Assembly: GCA_024684435.1 (NCBI GenBank)
Contig: JAIKWV010000007.1
Span: 62,001-126,000 of the forward strand
Source of the DNA: Clostridiales bacterium
GTDB lineage: Bacteria > Bacillota > Clostridia > Oscillospirales > Acutalibacteraceae
Length of the DNA stretch: 64,000 bases
Direction of reading: 5' to 3'
Part shown: in pieces, positions 18,888 through 27,430 of the stretch
How the letters are laid out: each line of letters starts with the position of its first letter
Position numbering within the stretch: position 1 is the stretch's first letter
Made by a program: the position numbers and the translations under genes
Notes under the pieces: generated by a model
The model's database searches: none
The model's input: only the letters and a program-made list of their open reading frames with translations
What the model was told of the DNA's origin: nothing

Positions 18888-20129
18888 ATGGATATCAGAA
18901 TTCTCGGAAGCAGAGCAAAATCAGCCGCCCGTGTGCTTGCCCGGGCAGGCAGTACGCAGAAGAACAGGGCTCTTGAGGCGATAGCAAAGGCTCTTTATGA
19001 AAATACGGAAAAAATACTGTCGGCAAATAAAGAGGATATCGACCGCGCGAAAGCGGCGGGCATGGCTCCCGCAATGGTGGACAGACTTACCCTCAATGAA
19101 GAGCGCATAAACGGTATGGCGGAAGGTGTCCGCCAGCTTGTGGCCGCCGCCGACCCGGTGGGCAGGGTACTCTACGGTGAGACCAGACCCAACGGTCTTA
19201 AAATACGCAAGGTCACCGTGCCTTTAGGCGTTATAGCCGTCATATTCGAGGCGCGTCCCAACGTTACGGCGGACGCGGCGGCTCTGTGCCTTAAGTCGGG
19301 CAACGCCGTTATACTCAGGGGCGGCAAGGAAGCGATAAGCTCCAACATCGCCATTGCGAACATCATGCGCGGAGCGGTCGCTGAGGCAGGTCTGCCGGAG
19401 GATGTGATATCCCTTGTGGAGGACACTTCAAGGGACAGCGCCACGGCTCTCATGCGAATGAATGAATATGTTGACGTGCTCATCCCCAGAGGGGGAGCGG
19501 GACTTATCCGCGCCGTGGTGGAAAACTCCACCGTGCCGGTCATAGAAACGGGAACAGGCAACTGCCACGTCTACATAGACAGAGCGGCGGATATAGACAT
19601 GGCGGCGGAGATAGTGTTCAACGCCAAGACCTCCAGACCATCCGTGTGCAACGCCTGCGAGAGCCTGTTGGTACATGAGGATATCGCGGAGCTTGCTCTT
19701 ATTGCAGTAAACGAAAAGCTGAAAGAAAAGAACGTTGAAATACGCGGAGACGAGGCGGTCTGCGCCATACTTCCCGACGCCGTCCCCGCCACTGAGGAGG
19801 ATTTCGGCAGGGAGTTCCTTGACTATATTATTTCCGCCCGTGTGGTGAGCAATATCGATCAGGCAATAGAGCACATAGCCCGCTTCGGCACAGGTCACAG
19901 CGAATGCATAGTGACCGAGGATTATAACGCGGCTCAGAAATTTCTGGACGAGGTGGACGCCGCGGCGGTATATGTGAACGCCTCAACAAGATTTACGGAC
20001 GGCGGCGAGTTCGGCTTCGGCGCCGAGATAGGAATATCCACCCAGAAGCTCCACGCAAGAGGACCGCTGGGACTTGACAAGCTGACCAGCGAAAAATTCA
20101 TTATTCTCGGCTCAGGTCAGATCAGGTGA
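18888..20129 (+). CDS. proA: Gamma-glutamyl phosphate reductase ProA
   Basis: NADPH-dependent reduction of glutamyl phosphate to glutamate semialdehyde, the second step of proline synthesis. The 413 residues have the aldehyde dehydrogenase fold: VIFEARPNVTADAAALCLKS, the LIPRGGAGLIRAV loop and the catalytic cysteine in SVCNACESLLVHE. The C-terminal FGAEIGISTQKLHARGPLG is characteristic. Directly follows proB. No proC is in the window. Confidence 0.97.
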   Translation: MDIRILGSRAKSAARVLARAGSTQKNRALEAIAKALYENTEKILSANKEDIDRAKAAGMAPAMVDRLTLNEERINGMAEGVRQLVAAADPVGRVLYGETRPNGLKIRKVTVPLGVIAVIFEARPNVTADAAALCLKSGNAVILRGGKEAISSNIAIANIMRGAVAEAGLPEDVISLVEDTSRDSATALMRMNEYVDVLIPRGGAGLIRAVVENSTVPVIETGTGNCHVYIDRAADIDMAAEIVFNAKTSRPSVCNACESLLVHEDIAELALIAVNEKLKEKNVEIRGDEAVCAILPDAVPATEEDFGREFLDYIISARVVSNIDQAIEHIARFGTGHSECIVTEDYNAAQKFLDEVDAAAVYVNASTRFTDGGEFGFGAEIGISTQKLHARGPLGLDKLTSEKFIILGSGQIR

Positions 20130-20151
20130 TCAAGGGAAGGAGAGTACACCT

Positions 20152-21000
20152 ATGAAATCAAAAAAGAAACCGGGACGCAGAAGTCACCGCTGGGCATTCC
20201 CTCTTGGTCTGCTGATATTCGCCCTTGCGGTAGTCGGCGCCGTTTCCATAGGCTCCCGGGTGGTCAAAAAGATAGAGAATATTGCCAACAAGACGGAACA
20301 GCGCGCCGAGTACGAAAAATTCCTCAAGCCCGTTGTTATGAACGACCCCACGCCCTTTGACGACATCGAGCAGGCGAACATGATGGAGCTGCTGGATATT
20401 TCCCTTTGGGCACTGCTGGAGGACGACGCTTCCCCCAACAACTACGAGATCACAACAGGGGAAAATCCGGGCCTCATAGTGCCCCAGACAGACGTTGAAA
20501 CAGAGTTTGCAAAACTGTTCGGCGACAAGCTCAAGCCCATACACACAGATATCACCGGCGATTCCTACACCTTTGTTTACGACAGCGTGAACAAGCAGTA
20601 CATCGTTCCCATTACCGGCGTTATGCCCGCATACACACCCTCGGTGGTGAAGATCGCCTCCAAGGGTTCATCAATAATCCTGACCGTGGGCTACGTCAGC
20701 GGAAACGACTGGGCGCAGGACGTACAGGGCAACTACGTCAAGCCGGAGCCCGCGAAATACATGAAGATCACCCTGCGTAAGGACAGCGGGTCATATTTCA
20801 TCGCCTCTATACAGGCAACAGAAGTCGGGGAGATAGTAACAGGCGAGACCAAGGTCCCGGTCACTTTGCCACCGGAAGTAAACGAGGTCACAGTTCTGGA
20901 AACGGAACCCGTCTCCGGAATAGATGAGACCACCGAAGGCGAGACCACGGAACAAGAGGAACCGGAGGACGCTGACGAGAGGGACAGAGAGGACGACTGA
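20152..21000 (+). CDS. Membrane-anchored protein of unknown function
   Basis: I do not recognise this 282-residue protein. It has a basic N-terminus (KSKKKPGRRSHR), one transmembrane segment (about 16-35, FPLGLLIFALAVVGAVSIGS), an extracytoplasmic body of about 190 residues predicted to be globular, and a Glu/Thr-rich tail (from TETEPVSG to the end) that looks disordered. The GMxPAYTPSV-like central part is reminiscent of other clostridial hypothetical proteins, but no fold can be named. It sits 22 bases behind proA with a GGAAGGAG site. Confidence 0.75.
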   Translation: MKSKKKPGRRSHRWAFPLGLLIFALAVVGAVSIGSRVVKKIENIANKTEQRAEYEKFLKPVVMNDPTPFDDIEQANMMELLDISLWALLEDDASPNNYEITTGENPGLIVPQTDVETEFAKLFGDKLKPIHTDITGDSYTFVYDSVNKQYIVPITGVMPAYTPSVVKIASKGSSIILTVGYVSGNDWAQDVQGNYVKPEPAKYMKITLRKDSGSYFIASIQATEVGEIVTGETKVPVTLPPEVNEVTVLETEPVSGIDETTEGETTEQEEPEDADERDREDD

Positions 21001-21020
21001 CAAATCGAAAGGATGCATTT

Positions 21021-21791
21021 TTGCATAGTGTGACGCTGATGTACGTACATGATCCCATATATGATATAGACGAGCTTGCGAGGCAGAATCTGCATATCCA
21101 CACGAACTTTTCCGCCTGCGCAAAGGAGGAGATGACCCTTTCCGCCATCCTCAGGGAAGCGGAGAAGGCAGATCTGGAGATAATCGCCATAACAGACCAC
21201 TTTACCAATGAGACCACGGACAAGCAGTGCGTGGAGAGGTATGAGCAGCTTCGTATGCAGTACCGTGAGGAGAAAAGTCCGGTGATGGTGCTTTTCGGCA
21301 GTGAGTTTTCCCTGTGCGGCGTGGGCAAGACCCTTGAAAACGAAAAGACCCGTCTGCGCATGGATTACAGGCTTTACGCCCCCAACCATTATCATGTGAA
21401 CTACTGGGAGCATCCAGAGGATAAATCCCCCAGAGGTTATGCCCTTCACGGACTGGAAATGATCTCGACCCTGATTAAAACCAACAAAGAGGTGGACTGT
21501 ATCGCCCACCCCTTTACCGGCAGGTATATAAACGCCATTGAGGAGAAAAATGCCGTCGCCGCGTCCCTTACCGATAATGAACTGGGGGATCTTCTCACCC
21601 TGGCAAGGGATAACGGCGTCGCCATTGAATTGAATTGTTTCTCCGTAAACAGCGATCCTGTGTTCACCAGACGTATGTGGTACATGGGCAAGGAGCTGGG
21701 CGTGTGCTTCAACTTCGGCATGGACGCCCACTGGCTTTCCGTGGTGGACACAAAGCCCCTTGCGGAGCTGATGAAGGCGATAGTGTCATGA
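21021..21791 (+). CDS. PHP domain phosphoesterase
   Basis: A 256-residue PHP (polymerase and histidinol phosphatase) metal-dependent hydrolase. Metal motifs seen are HIHTNFS near residue 23, ITDHFT, HPFTG (CIAHPF) and the C-terminal MDAHWLS. The substrate is unknown; histidinol phosphate is possible, but no his genes are near. The start is uncertain: TTG at 21021 has the best-placed AAAGGA site, while GTG at 21030 and ATG at 21039 are in frame. Its TGA overlaps the next ATG by four bases. Confidence 0.82.
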   Translation: MHSVTLMYVHDPIYDIDELARQNLHIHTNFSACAKEEMTLSAILREAEKADLEIIAITDHFTNETTDKQCVERYEQLRMQYREEKSPVMVLFGSEFSLCGVGKTLENEKTRLRMDYRLYAPNHYHVNYWEHPEDKSPRGYALHGLEMISTLIKTNKEVDCIAHPFTGRYINAIEEKNAVAASLTDNELGDLLTLARDNGVAIELNCFSVNSDPVFTRRMWYMGKELGVCFNFGMDAHWLSVVDTKPLAELMKAIVS

Positions 21792-22450
21792 TGGAAATAA
21801 AGGCTGTTTTATTTGACATGGATGGGGTGCTTATAGACTCCGAGGGCATTATGCTCCGCGCCGCGGTGGATTCCCTTAAGGAATACGGTGTGGAAGCGGC
21901 GCCGGAGGATATGAGCCCCGAATACATAGGCGGCGGAGAGGAAAGATTTTTAGGCGGTCTTGCCGGAAAGCACGGGGTGAAATATGTCCCCGGGATGAAG
22001 GCTCTGGCATATGAATATTACGGCAGATATATCGCAGAGGCGGACGATGTCCTTTACTGCGACGAGAGCAAGCTCCTGCGTTCCCTCAAGGGGAAATATA
22101 AGCTCGCCCTCTGTTCCGCCGCGGATCTTGTAAAGGTCAGGCATAACATACATAAGATCGGCGTTGAGGAGAGCCTGTTTGACTGTATCATCAGCGGCGA
22201 CGACGTTACAAAATTCAAGCCCGACCCGGAGGTGTTCCTCAAGGCGGCGGAGCGGATAAACGTTGCTCCGGAAAACTGCCTTGTTGTAGAGGACTCGGTG
22301 AACGGCATATTGGCGGCAAAGGCGGGCGGAATGCTCACCGCCGGGGTCACCACCTCATTTACAGCAGAGGAGCTTCGCAGGGAAGCCGCACCGGATCAGA
22401 TAATATCCACCGTGGCGGAGCTGGAGAAGATATTTGACAGGCAAAATTAA
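21788..22450 (+). CDS. HAD family hydrolase, beta-phosphoglucomutase-like
   Basis: A 220-residue HAD superfamily phosphatase/mutase. Motif I DMDGVLIDSE with both aspartates is at the N-terminus; motif II is in LCSAADL; motif III Lys in KFKPDPEVF; motif IV VVEDSVNGI. The helical cap inserted after motif I and the FKPDPE motif place it with beta-phosphoglucomutase/sugar-phosphatase types. An ATG at 21788 (ATGATG) is chosen because upstream residues are the PHP gene in another frame. Overlaps the PHP gene by 4 bases. Confidence 0.9.
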   Translation: MMEIKAVLFDMDGVLIDSEGIMLRAAVDSLKEYGVEAAPEDMSPEYIGGGEERFLGGLAGKHGVKYVPGMKALAYEYYGRYIAEADDVLYCDESKLLRSLKGKYKLALCSAADLVKVRHNIHKIGVEESLFDCIISGDDVTKFKPDPEVFLKAAERINVAPENCLVVEDSVNGILAAKAGGMLTAGVTTSFTAEELRREAAPDQIISTVAELEKIFDRQN

Positions 22451-22484
22451 AATAAAATTCCGCAAAAAATAATGCAAAAACCCC

Positions 22485-22513
22485 TTGCATTGTTTATTAT
22501 AATGTGTTATAAT
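22485..22513 (+). promoter_or_regulatory. Promoter of rpsB-tsf
   Basis: TTGCAT (22485-22490), exactly 17 bases, then TATAAT (22508-22513): a near-consensus vegetative sigma promoter. It would give an rpsB transcript with a leader of about 105 bases. That leader (22520-22626) has a GCGGGCCCGC palindrome, a GGGT/ACCC inverted repeat and two tandem ribosome sites (GGAGG at about 22600, AAGGAGG at about 22614), so translational control is possible. Confidence 0.8.
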
Positions 22514-22626
22514 TCTACAGCAATTCGCACATATGGGGCGGGCCCGCAAGTTGCGCCGCTGCTTTCAAGAGGCGTTTGGGTCAAATAAAACCCTGTATGG
22601 AGGATTAAACTTAAGGAGGAAAAAAT

Positions 22627-23373
22627 ATGTCAGTAGTATCAATGAAACAGTTGCTCGAGGCGGGCGTTCACTTCGGTCATCAGACCAGAAGATGGAACCC
22701 CAAAATGGCTCCCTACATTTTCACGGAGCGTAACGGAATCTACATCATCGACCTTCAGAAGACGGTCAAAAAGCTTGAAGAAGCTTACATGGTGATCCGT
22801 GACATCGCCGCGTCAGGTGATGAGATCCTTTTCGTGGGCACAAAGAAGCAGGCTCAGGAGTCCGTTAAGGAAGAGGCTATCCGCTGCGGTATGCCCTATG
22901 TAAACGCTCGCTGGCTGGGCGGTATGCTCACAAACTTCAACACCATTCAGCGCAGGATCAAGAGACTTGCTCAGCTCAAAGCAATGGAGCAGGACGGCAC
23001 ATTCGATATGCTTCCCAAGAAGGAAGTCATCAAGCTCAACCTTGAAATAGAGAAGCTTGAGAAGTTCATGGGCGGTATCACAGGTATGAGACGTCAGCCC
23101 GCGGCTATGTTCATAGTTGATCCCCGCAAGGAGAAGATAGCTGTTTCCGAGGCCAAGAAGCTCGGTATCCCGATCATCGCTATCGTTGACACAAACTGTG
23201 ATCCCGATGAGATCGATTACGTTATCCCCGGCAATGACGACGCTATCCGCGCTGTAAAGCTTATCTCCGCGGCAATGGCAGACGCTGTTATCGAGGGCAG
23301 ACAGGGCGAGCAGTCAGCTCCCGCGGCTGAGGAAGCTCCCGCAGAGGCAGAGGCTGAAGAAGCTGCTGAATAA
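22627..23373 (+). CDS. rpsB: 30S ribosomal protein S2
   Basis: A structural protein of the small subunit, 248 residues. It begins with the characteristic [20 protein letters not shown] and contains IYIIDLQKT and [19 protein letters not shown]. The C-terminal tail is Ala/Glu-rich ([14 protein letters not shown]), longer than in some orthologues. An ATG lies after a perfect AAGGAGG. tsf follows, the standard pairing. Confidence 0.99.
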   Translation: MSVVSMKQLLEAGVHFGHQTRRWNPKMAPYIFTERNGIYIIDLQKTVKKLEEAYMVIRDIAASGDEILFVGTKKQAQESVKEEAIRCGMPYVNARWLGGMLTNFNTIQRRIKRLAQLKAMEQDGTFDMLPKKEVIKLNLEIEKLEKFMGGITGMRRQPAAMFIVDPRKEKIAVSEAKKLGIPIIAIVDTNCDPDEIDYVIPGNDDAIRAVKLISAAMADAVIEGRQGEQSAPAAEEAPAEAEAEEAAE

Positions 23374-23391
23374 TCAAACTAAACTTATATT

Positions 23392-23414
23392 GCCCGCACC
23401 GTAAAAGTGCGGGC
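23392..23414 (+). other. Hairpin between rpsB and tsf
   Basis: Eight-base perfect stem GCCCGCAC/GTGCGGGC with a 7-base loop. No T-tract follows (ATATTC), so it is not a normal terminator; it could set the rpsB to tsf ratio by partial termination, or be an mRNA processing or stability site. Confidence 0.6.
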
Positions 23415-23447
23415 ATATTCTGAATAAAAATATCGGAGGTATTTATT

Positions 23448-24542
23448 ATGGCATTCACAGCTAAGGATGTTCAGGCTCTTCGTGAAAGAACCGGCGTAGG
23501 TATGATGGATTGCAAAAAGGCGCTTGTCGAGTGCGACGGCGATATGGATAAGGCAGTGGATTTTCTTCGTGAAAAGGGACTTGCTTCCGCAGCGAAGAAA
23601 GCTGGCCGTATAGCGGCTCAGGGCGTTATCGGCGTTTACAATGACGCAAACTCTTCCGCTCTTGTAGAACTCAACTGCGAGACCGATTTCGTGGGAAACA
23701 ACCCCGACTTCAAGGCTCTTGCAAATCAGATAGCAAAGACAGTCGTAGCGGTCAAGCCCGCTGATGTTGATGCGCTCAACGCGGCTAAGATCGCAGACGG
23801 CGACACCACAGTTGCCGAAGCTATCCAGGAGCTCTTCCTCAAGATCCGTGAGAACATGAAGCTTCGTCGCTTTGTCCTCGTTGAGGGCACGGCAGTTTCC
23901 TACATCCACGGCGGCGGCTCTGTCGGCGTTCTTGTTTCATTTGATACAGACGCGGCTGACAAGGCTGAGTTCATCGAGATGGGCAGAAACGTTGCTATGC
24001 AGGTCGCGGCTATGCGCCCCGAGTATCTCAAGAAGGACGACATCTCTGCAGACGAGCTTGCAAAGCTCAGGTCGATCACTGTTGACAGCGCTCTCAACAA
24101 GCCCGATTCACTTCCCGTTCCCATCCTCAAGAGCCTCATCGAGAAGGCTTGCGCGGATAAGCGTTGGAGCGACGAGGACATCGCTATTTACGAAGAAAAG
24201 AAGAGCAACATGAAGTTCCTCTTCAACTTCCTTTCAAAGGAAGCATACGCATCCCTTGCGGAGCTTGCCGTTGAGAGCAAGAACGATATCGTTGACAACA
24301 AGATCTTTGTCGGCATGGTAGAGGGTCGTGTTTCCAAGCAGCTTAAGGAGATCTGCCTGCTTGAGCAGACCTTTGTACGCGCAGACCTCTTTGAGGGCAC
24401 TGTGGGCGGCTACATTGCAAACGTTGCCAAGACCATGGGCGCGAAGATCGACATCACCGGCTTCACCCGTTATGAAAAGGGCGAGGGCATCGAGAAGAAG
24501 GAAGACAACTTCGCAGACGAAGTCGCCAGTATGATAGGCTGA
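23448..24542 (+). CDS. tsf: Elongation factor Ts (long form)
   Basis: The guanine exchange factor for EF-Tu. The N-terminal UBA-like region and TDFVGNNPDF core are normal (AFTAKDVQALRERTGVGMMDCKKAL at the start, quoted in part; CETDFVGNN around residue 80). The C-terminus has KQLKEICLLEQ and FTRYEKGEGIEKKEDNFA. At 364 residues it is clearly longer than the usual 280-300. The extra length lies between the ISADELAK segment (about 200) and the VEGRVSKQLKEICLLEQ segment (about 290), by eye an added ~60 residues rich in Lys, Phe and Leu. An ATG follows TCGGAGG. Function is not in doubt; the insert is unexplained. Confidence 0.96.
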   Translation: MAFTAKDVQALRERTGVGMMDCKKALVECDGDMDKAVDFLREKGLASAAKKAGRIAAQGVIGVYNDANSSALVELNCETDFVGNNPDFKALANQIAKTVVAVKPADVDALNAAKIADGDTTVAEAIQELFLKIRENMKLRRFVLVEGTAVSYIHGGGSVGVLVSFDTDAADKAEFIEMGRNVAMQVAAMRPEYLKKDDISADELAKLRSITVDSALNKPDSLPVPILKSLIEKACADKRWSDEDIAIYEEKKSNMKFLFNFLSKEAYASLAELAVESKNDIVDNKIFVGMVEGRVSKQLKEICLLEQTFVRADLFEGTVGGYIANVAKTMGAKIDITGFTRYEKGEGIEKKEDNFADEVASMIG

Positions 24543-24567
24543 TTTAAAACAACTCAACAGAATTTTG

Positions 24568-24593
24568 CCGCGGGCTTTGTGCCCGCGGTTTTT
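24568..24593 (+). terminator. Terminator after tsf
   Basis: Perfect 8-base GC stem CCGCGGGC/GCCCGCGG around a TTTGT loop, followed by TTTTT: a textbook intrinsic terminator closing rpsB-tsf. Confidence 0.93.
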
Positions 24594-24596
24594 CTA

Positions 24597-24625
24597 TTGA
24601 AGCGTATTCTGTTTTGTGATATTAT
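24597..24625 (+). promoter_or_regulatory. Putative promoter of the secreted protein gene
   Basis: TTGAAG, 17 bases, TATTAT, immediately after the tsf terminator. A 7-base inverted repeat TACCGCC/GGCGGTA (24642-24662) lies in the leader before the ribosome site. Both are moderate matches judged by eye. Confidence 0.5.
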
Positions 24626-24695
24626 ATTAACATGATTTGTGTACCGCCATGTTACGGCGGTAACAAAACGAAAAATAAAGAATAGAGGTAAAAGC

Positions 24696-26162
24696 ATGAA
24701 AAGAACAACAAGATTTATATCCATACTTCTCGCAGTTGCTATGATGTTTTCCGGTGTCATGACCGTCTTTGCGGAAGAGATCCTGCCGTCGCCGGCAGAC
24801 AATGCCGTTGACACGTCGGTCTATGTCAAGACGGTTTTGCAAGATCCCAAGGTAAAACAGAACAACGCAGAAAGGTTTGTTCTGGCGGCAAATATTTTGA
24901 CTGACGCGGACGAAAAAATCAAGTCCGAACTTTCGGACAATGTTCTGACCGGTCAGAGCATTATTGTTGTGATAGACAGCATAGTTGACGCTATTTCCCA
25001 AAAGCTTGAATCGGACTCATCCCTTGCAGCCGTTGCCAGCTTTATCAAATACGTCTTTACCAGCAGACTGATCGCGGACGGTCTTAAGCAGGATGAAAAA
25101 TTCGCCGGCGCCGCGGATAAGTTTATTAAGGCCGACAAGGAAGGTGTGCTGACCGTGACGGATGTGGCGGACAGCGATATTGAATTTACAAGCGCGGATT
25201 TCGGCTTTAAGGACGGCGATGCTTACGGCTTCTTTGACGCTTTCTTCTGCTCGATTTCGGAGATCTGCACACAGTTGAATGTCCGCAGTATCCTCGGGGA
25301 CTTCACCGATTCAGTAAAGAACGGCGAATACGTAGTGGGTAATTATAACCTGTTCATACCCCTTTATGAGTTGCTTGGATTGGTTCCTATGAGCTCAGTT
25401 GAGTTCACAAAGCTTGTCACGCAGGCGGAAACCGCTCCCGGCGCAGACAGTCACGCCCGTTTCCGTACAGCGGCATACCTGACCTTCAAGCCCGCCGCGG
25501 ATCTACTTATGAACATTCAGAAAGGCGGCGTGAACGCGGCGATCGACATTCTGCCCAAGCTGTTATACGCCCTTGATTCCGGCACTGTCAACGATCTTGT
25601 GCGCAGTCTGCTTCAGGACAAGAACCTGTTTTATATGTTCCAGTTCAACGATATGCTGGAGGACATGGATCTGAGCGCTGACCTTATTTGGAACGCAATA
25701 GATAAGAAATATATAACCGGCACTGAAGAGGAACCCGCCGGCTTTGACTTCGATAATGACGGGGAGAAGGAGACCACGCTTCCCATGACCAAGGAACAGT
25801 TTGACGCGGCGGTCAAAAATCTTGCTTTTGCCGCTGATCCTGTCGTAAAGGCGAGCGTATCATCAACGGAAAAGAACAGGCTTGCCCTTGAAACAGACCG
25901 TGCTCTTGTCAGCGCCATACTTTGCGACACGGCGGTCGAGTTTGCAGAGACCAAGGAAGGCGCGGCGTTTATTAAAACGGCTGCCATCGGTATAAAGGGT
26001 AAAACTGTGGGACAGTTGACAGGCTTTGCTGTTTCGCTGCTCGGGTCTAATATGGGACGCTTCCTGCTCAGTCACACTCAGGACTTGCTCGCGGAGATCG
26101 CGCCGGCAGCCGCAAGGAGTGTAAAACTCATAGACGCTTTACGAATATATCCGGCGGAATAA
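24696..26162 (+). CDS. Secreted protein of unknown function
   Basis: I do not recognise this 488-residue protein. It has a Sec signal peptide (MKRTTRFISILLAVAMMF, cleavage likely near VFAEE) and a largely helical, Ala/Asp/Lys-rich mature part without cysteines of note or catalytic motifs. One DFDNDGEKET stretch (about residue 350) resembles an acidic calcium-binding loop. There is no cell-wall sorting motif. The ATG at 24696 is chosen because the signal peptide starts there and AGAGGTA precedes it; an in-frame ATG at 24639 would add a basic stretch and spoil the signal peptide. It is a single-gene unit between tsf and efp. Confidence 0.75.
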   Translation: MKRTTRFISILLAVAMMFSGVMTVFAEEILPSPADNAVDTSVYVKTVLQDPKVKQNNAERFVLAANILTDADEKIKSELSDNVLTGQSIIVVIDSIVDAISQKLESDSSLAAVASFIKYVFTSRLIADGLKQDEKFAGAADKFIKADKEGVLTVTDVADSDIEFTSADFGFKDGDAYGFFDAFFCSISEICTQLNVRSILGDFTDSVKNGEYVVGNYNLFIPLYELLGLVPMSSVEFTKLVTQAETAPGADSHARFRTAAYLTFKPAADLLMNIQKGGVNAAIDILPKLLYALDSGTVNDLVRSLLQDKNLFYMFQFNDMLEDMDLSADLIWNAIDKKYITGTEEEPAGFDFDNDGEKETTLPMTKEQFDAAVKNLAFAADPVVKASVSSTEKNRLALETDRALVSAILCDTAVEFAETKEGAAFIKTAAIGIKGKTVGQLTGFAVSLLGSNMGRFLLSHTQDLLAEIAPAAARSVKLIDALRIYPAE

Positions 26163-26186
26163 TATATGATTTTCCTGCAAAAGTAC

Positions 26187-26215
26187 TTGCAATATAGAAC
26201 GAAATAGTATAAAAT
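26187..26215 (+). promoter_or_regulatory. Promoter of efp
   Basis: TTGCAA (26187-26192), 17 bases, TAAAAT (26210-26215), giving a leader of roughly 40-90 bases before efp. Confidence 0.6.
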
Positions 26216-26305
26216 AATCACATAGTATGTATTATTATATACAAAGAAGAGGAAAGGATTTTGGCGCGGCGGCTGTTAGAGGCTGCGCGTCATAAGGTGA
26301 AAAAT

Positions 26306-26863
26306 ATGGTATCAGCAGGCGATTTCAGAAACGGCGTAACCTTTGAGATGGACGGCAACGTTTATCAGATCATTGAATTCCAGCACGTTAAGCCCGGCAA
26401 AGGCGCGGCTTTTGTGCGTACAAAGCTCCGCAACGTCATAGCCGGCGCTGTGGTAGAGCGTACCTTCAGCCCCACGGAAAAATTCCCCACCGCTTACATT
26501 GACCGCAAGGAAATGACTTATTCCTACAATGACGGTGATCTTTATTATTTCATGGATCCCGAAACCTACGAGATGGTCCCCATCAACGCGTCCGATCTTC
26601 CCGACAACTTCAAGTTTGTCAAAGAGGATTTCATTTGCAGGATCCTCTCCTACAAGGGCAATGTTTTCGGCGTTGAGCCTCCCACGACAGTTACCCTTCA
26701 GGTGACCAAGACCGATCCCGGCTTCAAGGGCGACACAGCCACCAACGCCACCAAGCCCGCCACTCTTGAGACAGGCGCGGAGATCAAGGTTCCCCTCTTC
26801 ATTGACGAGGGCGAGATGATAATCGTTGACACAAGAACAGGCGAGTATTCCAGCAGAGCATAA
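26306..26863 (+). CDS. efp: Translation elongation factor P
   Basis: EF-P relieves ribosome stalling at polyproline. 185 residues with three beta-barrel domains; the tip lysine of domain I is Lys32 in [10 protein letters not shown], and the C-terminal domain ends [17 protein letters not shown]. The ATG at 26306 has an AAGGTGA site and gives the family-typical start [17 protein letters not shown] at 26261 with a strong GGAAAGGA site is in frame and would add 15 basic residues ([14 protein letters not shown]); it may be a real alternative start. Confidence 0.95.
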   Translation: MVSAGDFRNGVTFEMDGNVYQIIEFQHVKPGKGAAFVRTKLRNVIAGAVVERTFSPTEKFPTAYIDRKEMTYSYNDGDLYYFMDPETYEMVPINASDLPDNFKFVKEDFICRILSYKGNVFGVEPPTTVTLQVTKTDPGFKGDTATNATKPATLETGAEIKVPLFIDEGEMIIVDTRTGEYSSRA

Positions 26864-26899
26864 TTTTTCTATAAAATATAATATTCGGAGGGCAAGACT

Positions 26900-27313
26900 A
26901 TGACAGTTACAGAGAAAGCAGCTTACTTAAAGGGTTTGGCAGAGGGTCTTAATCTTGACGCGGAAAAGCCGGAGACAAAGCTTTTCAACGCTATCATCGA
27001 TCTCCTTGACGACCTTTCACTCACAGTGGCGGATCTTGACGACGAGGTCGCCGTTCTCAACGAGCAGATCGACGCCGTTGACGAGGATCTTGAGGATCTC
27101 GAAGAGTTCGTATATGATGAGTACGAAGACTGCGACTGCTGCGACGACGAGGATTATTTTGAGGTCAAGTGCCCCAGCTGCGGAGAAGAGATCTGCATAG
27201 ATGAAGACATCCTCGAAGAGGGCAGCATAAATTGTCCCAACTGCAACGAGCTTCTCGAATTTGATTTCGACGAGTGCGATTGCTGTGACGGAGACTGCGA
27301 TAACGACGACTGA
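26900..27313 (+). CDS. CD1247-like acidic zinc-ribbon protein
   Basis: A 137-residue clostridial protein of unknown function. The N-terminal ~45 residues (MTVTEKAAYLKGLAEGLNLD onward) match the CD1247 N-terminal domain as I recall it, followed by a coiled-coil-like acidic stretch (VAVLNEQIDAVDEDLEDLEEF) and a C-terminal zinc ribbon with CPSCGEE and CPNCNEL. Extra cysteine clusters (CDCCDDED and CDCCDGDCDNDD) flank the ribbon and could bind more metal. The protein is extremely acidic. It follows efp by 36 bases with a CGGAGGG site and precedes a strong terminator. Confidence 0.85.
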   Translation: MTVTEKAAYLKGLAEGLNLDAEKPETKLFNAIIDLLDDLSLTVADLDDEVAVLNEQIDAVDEDLEDLEEFVYDEYEDCDCCDDEDYFEVKCPSCGEEICIDEDILEEGSINCPNCNELLEFDFDECDCCDGDCDNDD

Positions 27314-27335
27314 TAAAGCAAGACCAATCAAAATC

Positions 27336-27371
27336 AAGCTGTATCATATCCGCTATGATACAGCTTGTTTT
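27336..27371 (+). terminator. Terminator after the CD1247-like gene
   Basis: Perfect 13-base stem AAGCTGTATCATA/TATGATACAGCTT with a TCCGC loop and GTTTTA after it. It separates the efp unit from the Nudix gene. Confidence 0.9.
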
Positions 27372-27430
27372 ATAGCGAAAAATCTGAAAGGAAAGGTGCG
27401 GTAAGCAGCGCATCTTACAGGCGATTTATT

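Noticed and set aside
22533-22733. Small ORF overlapping the rpsB start
   Set aside because: It runs out of frame into rpsB, has no ribosome site, and arises from the GC-rich leader.
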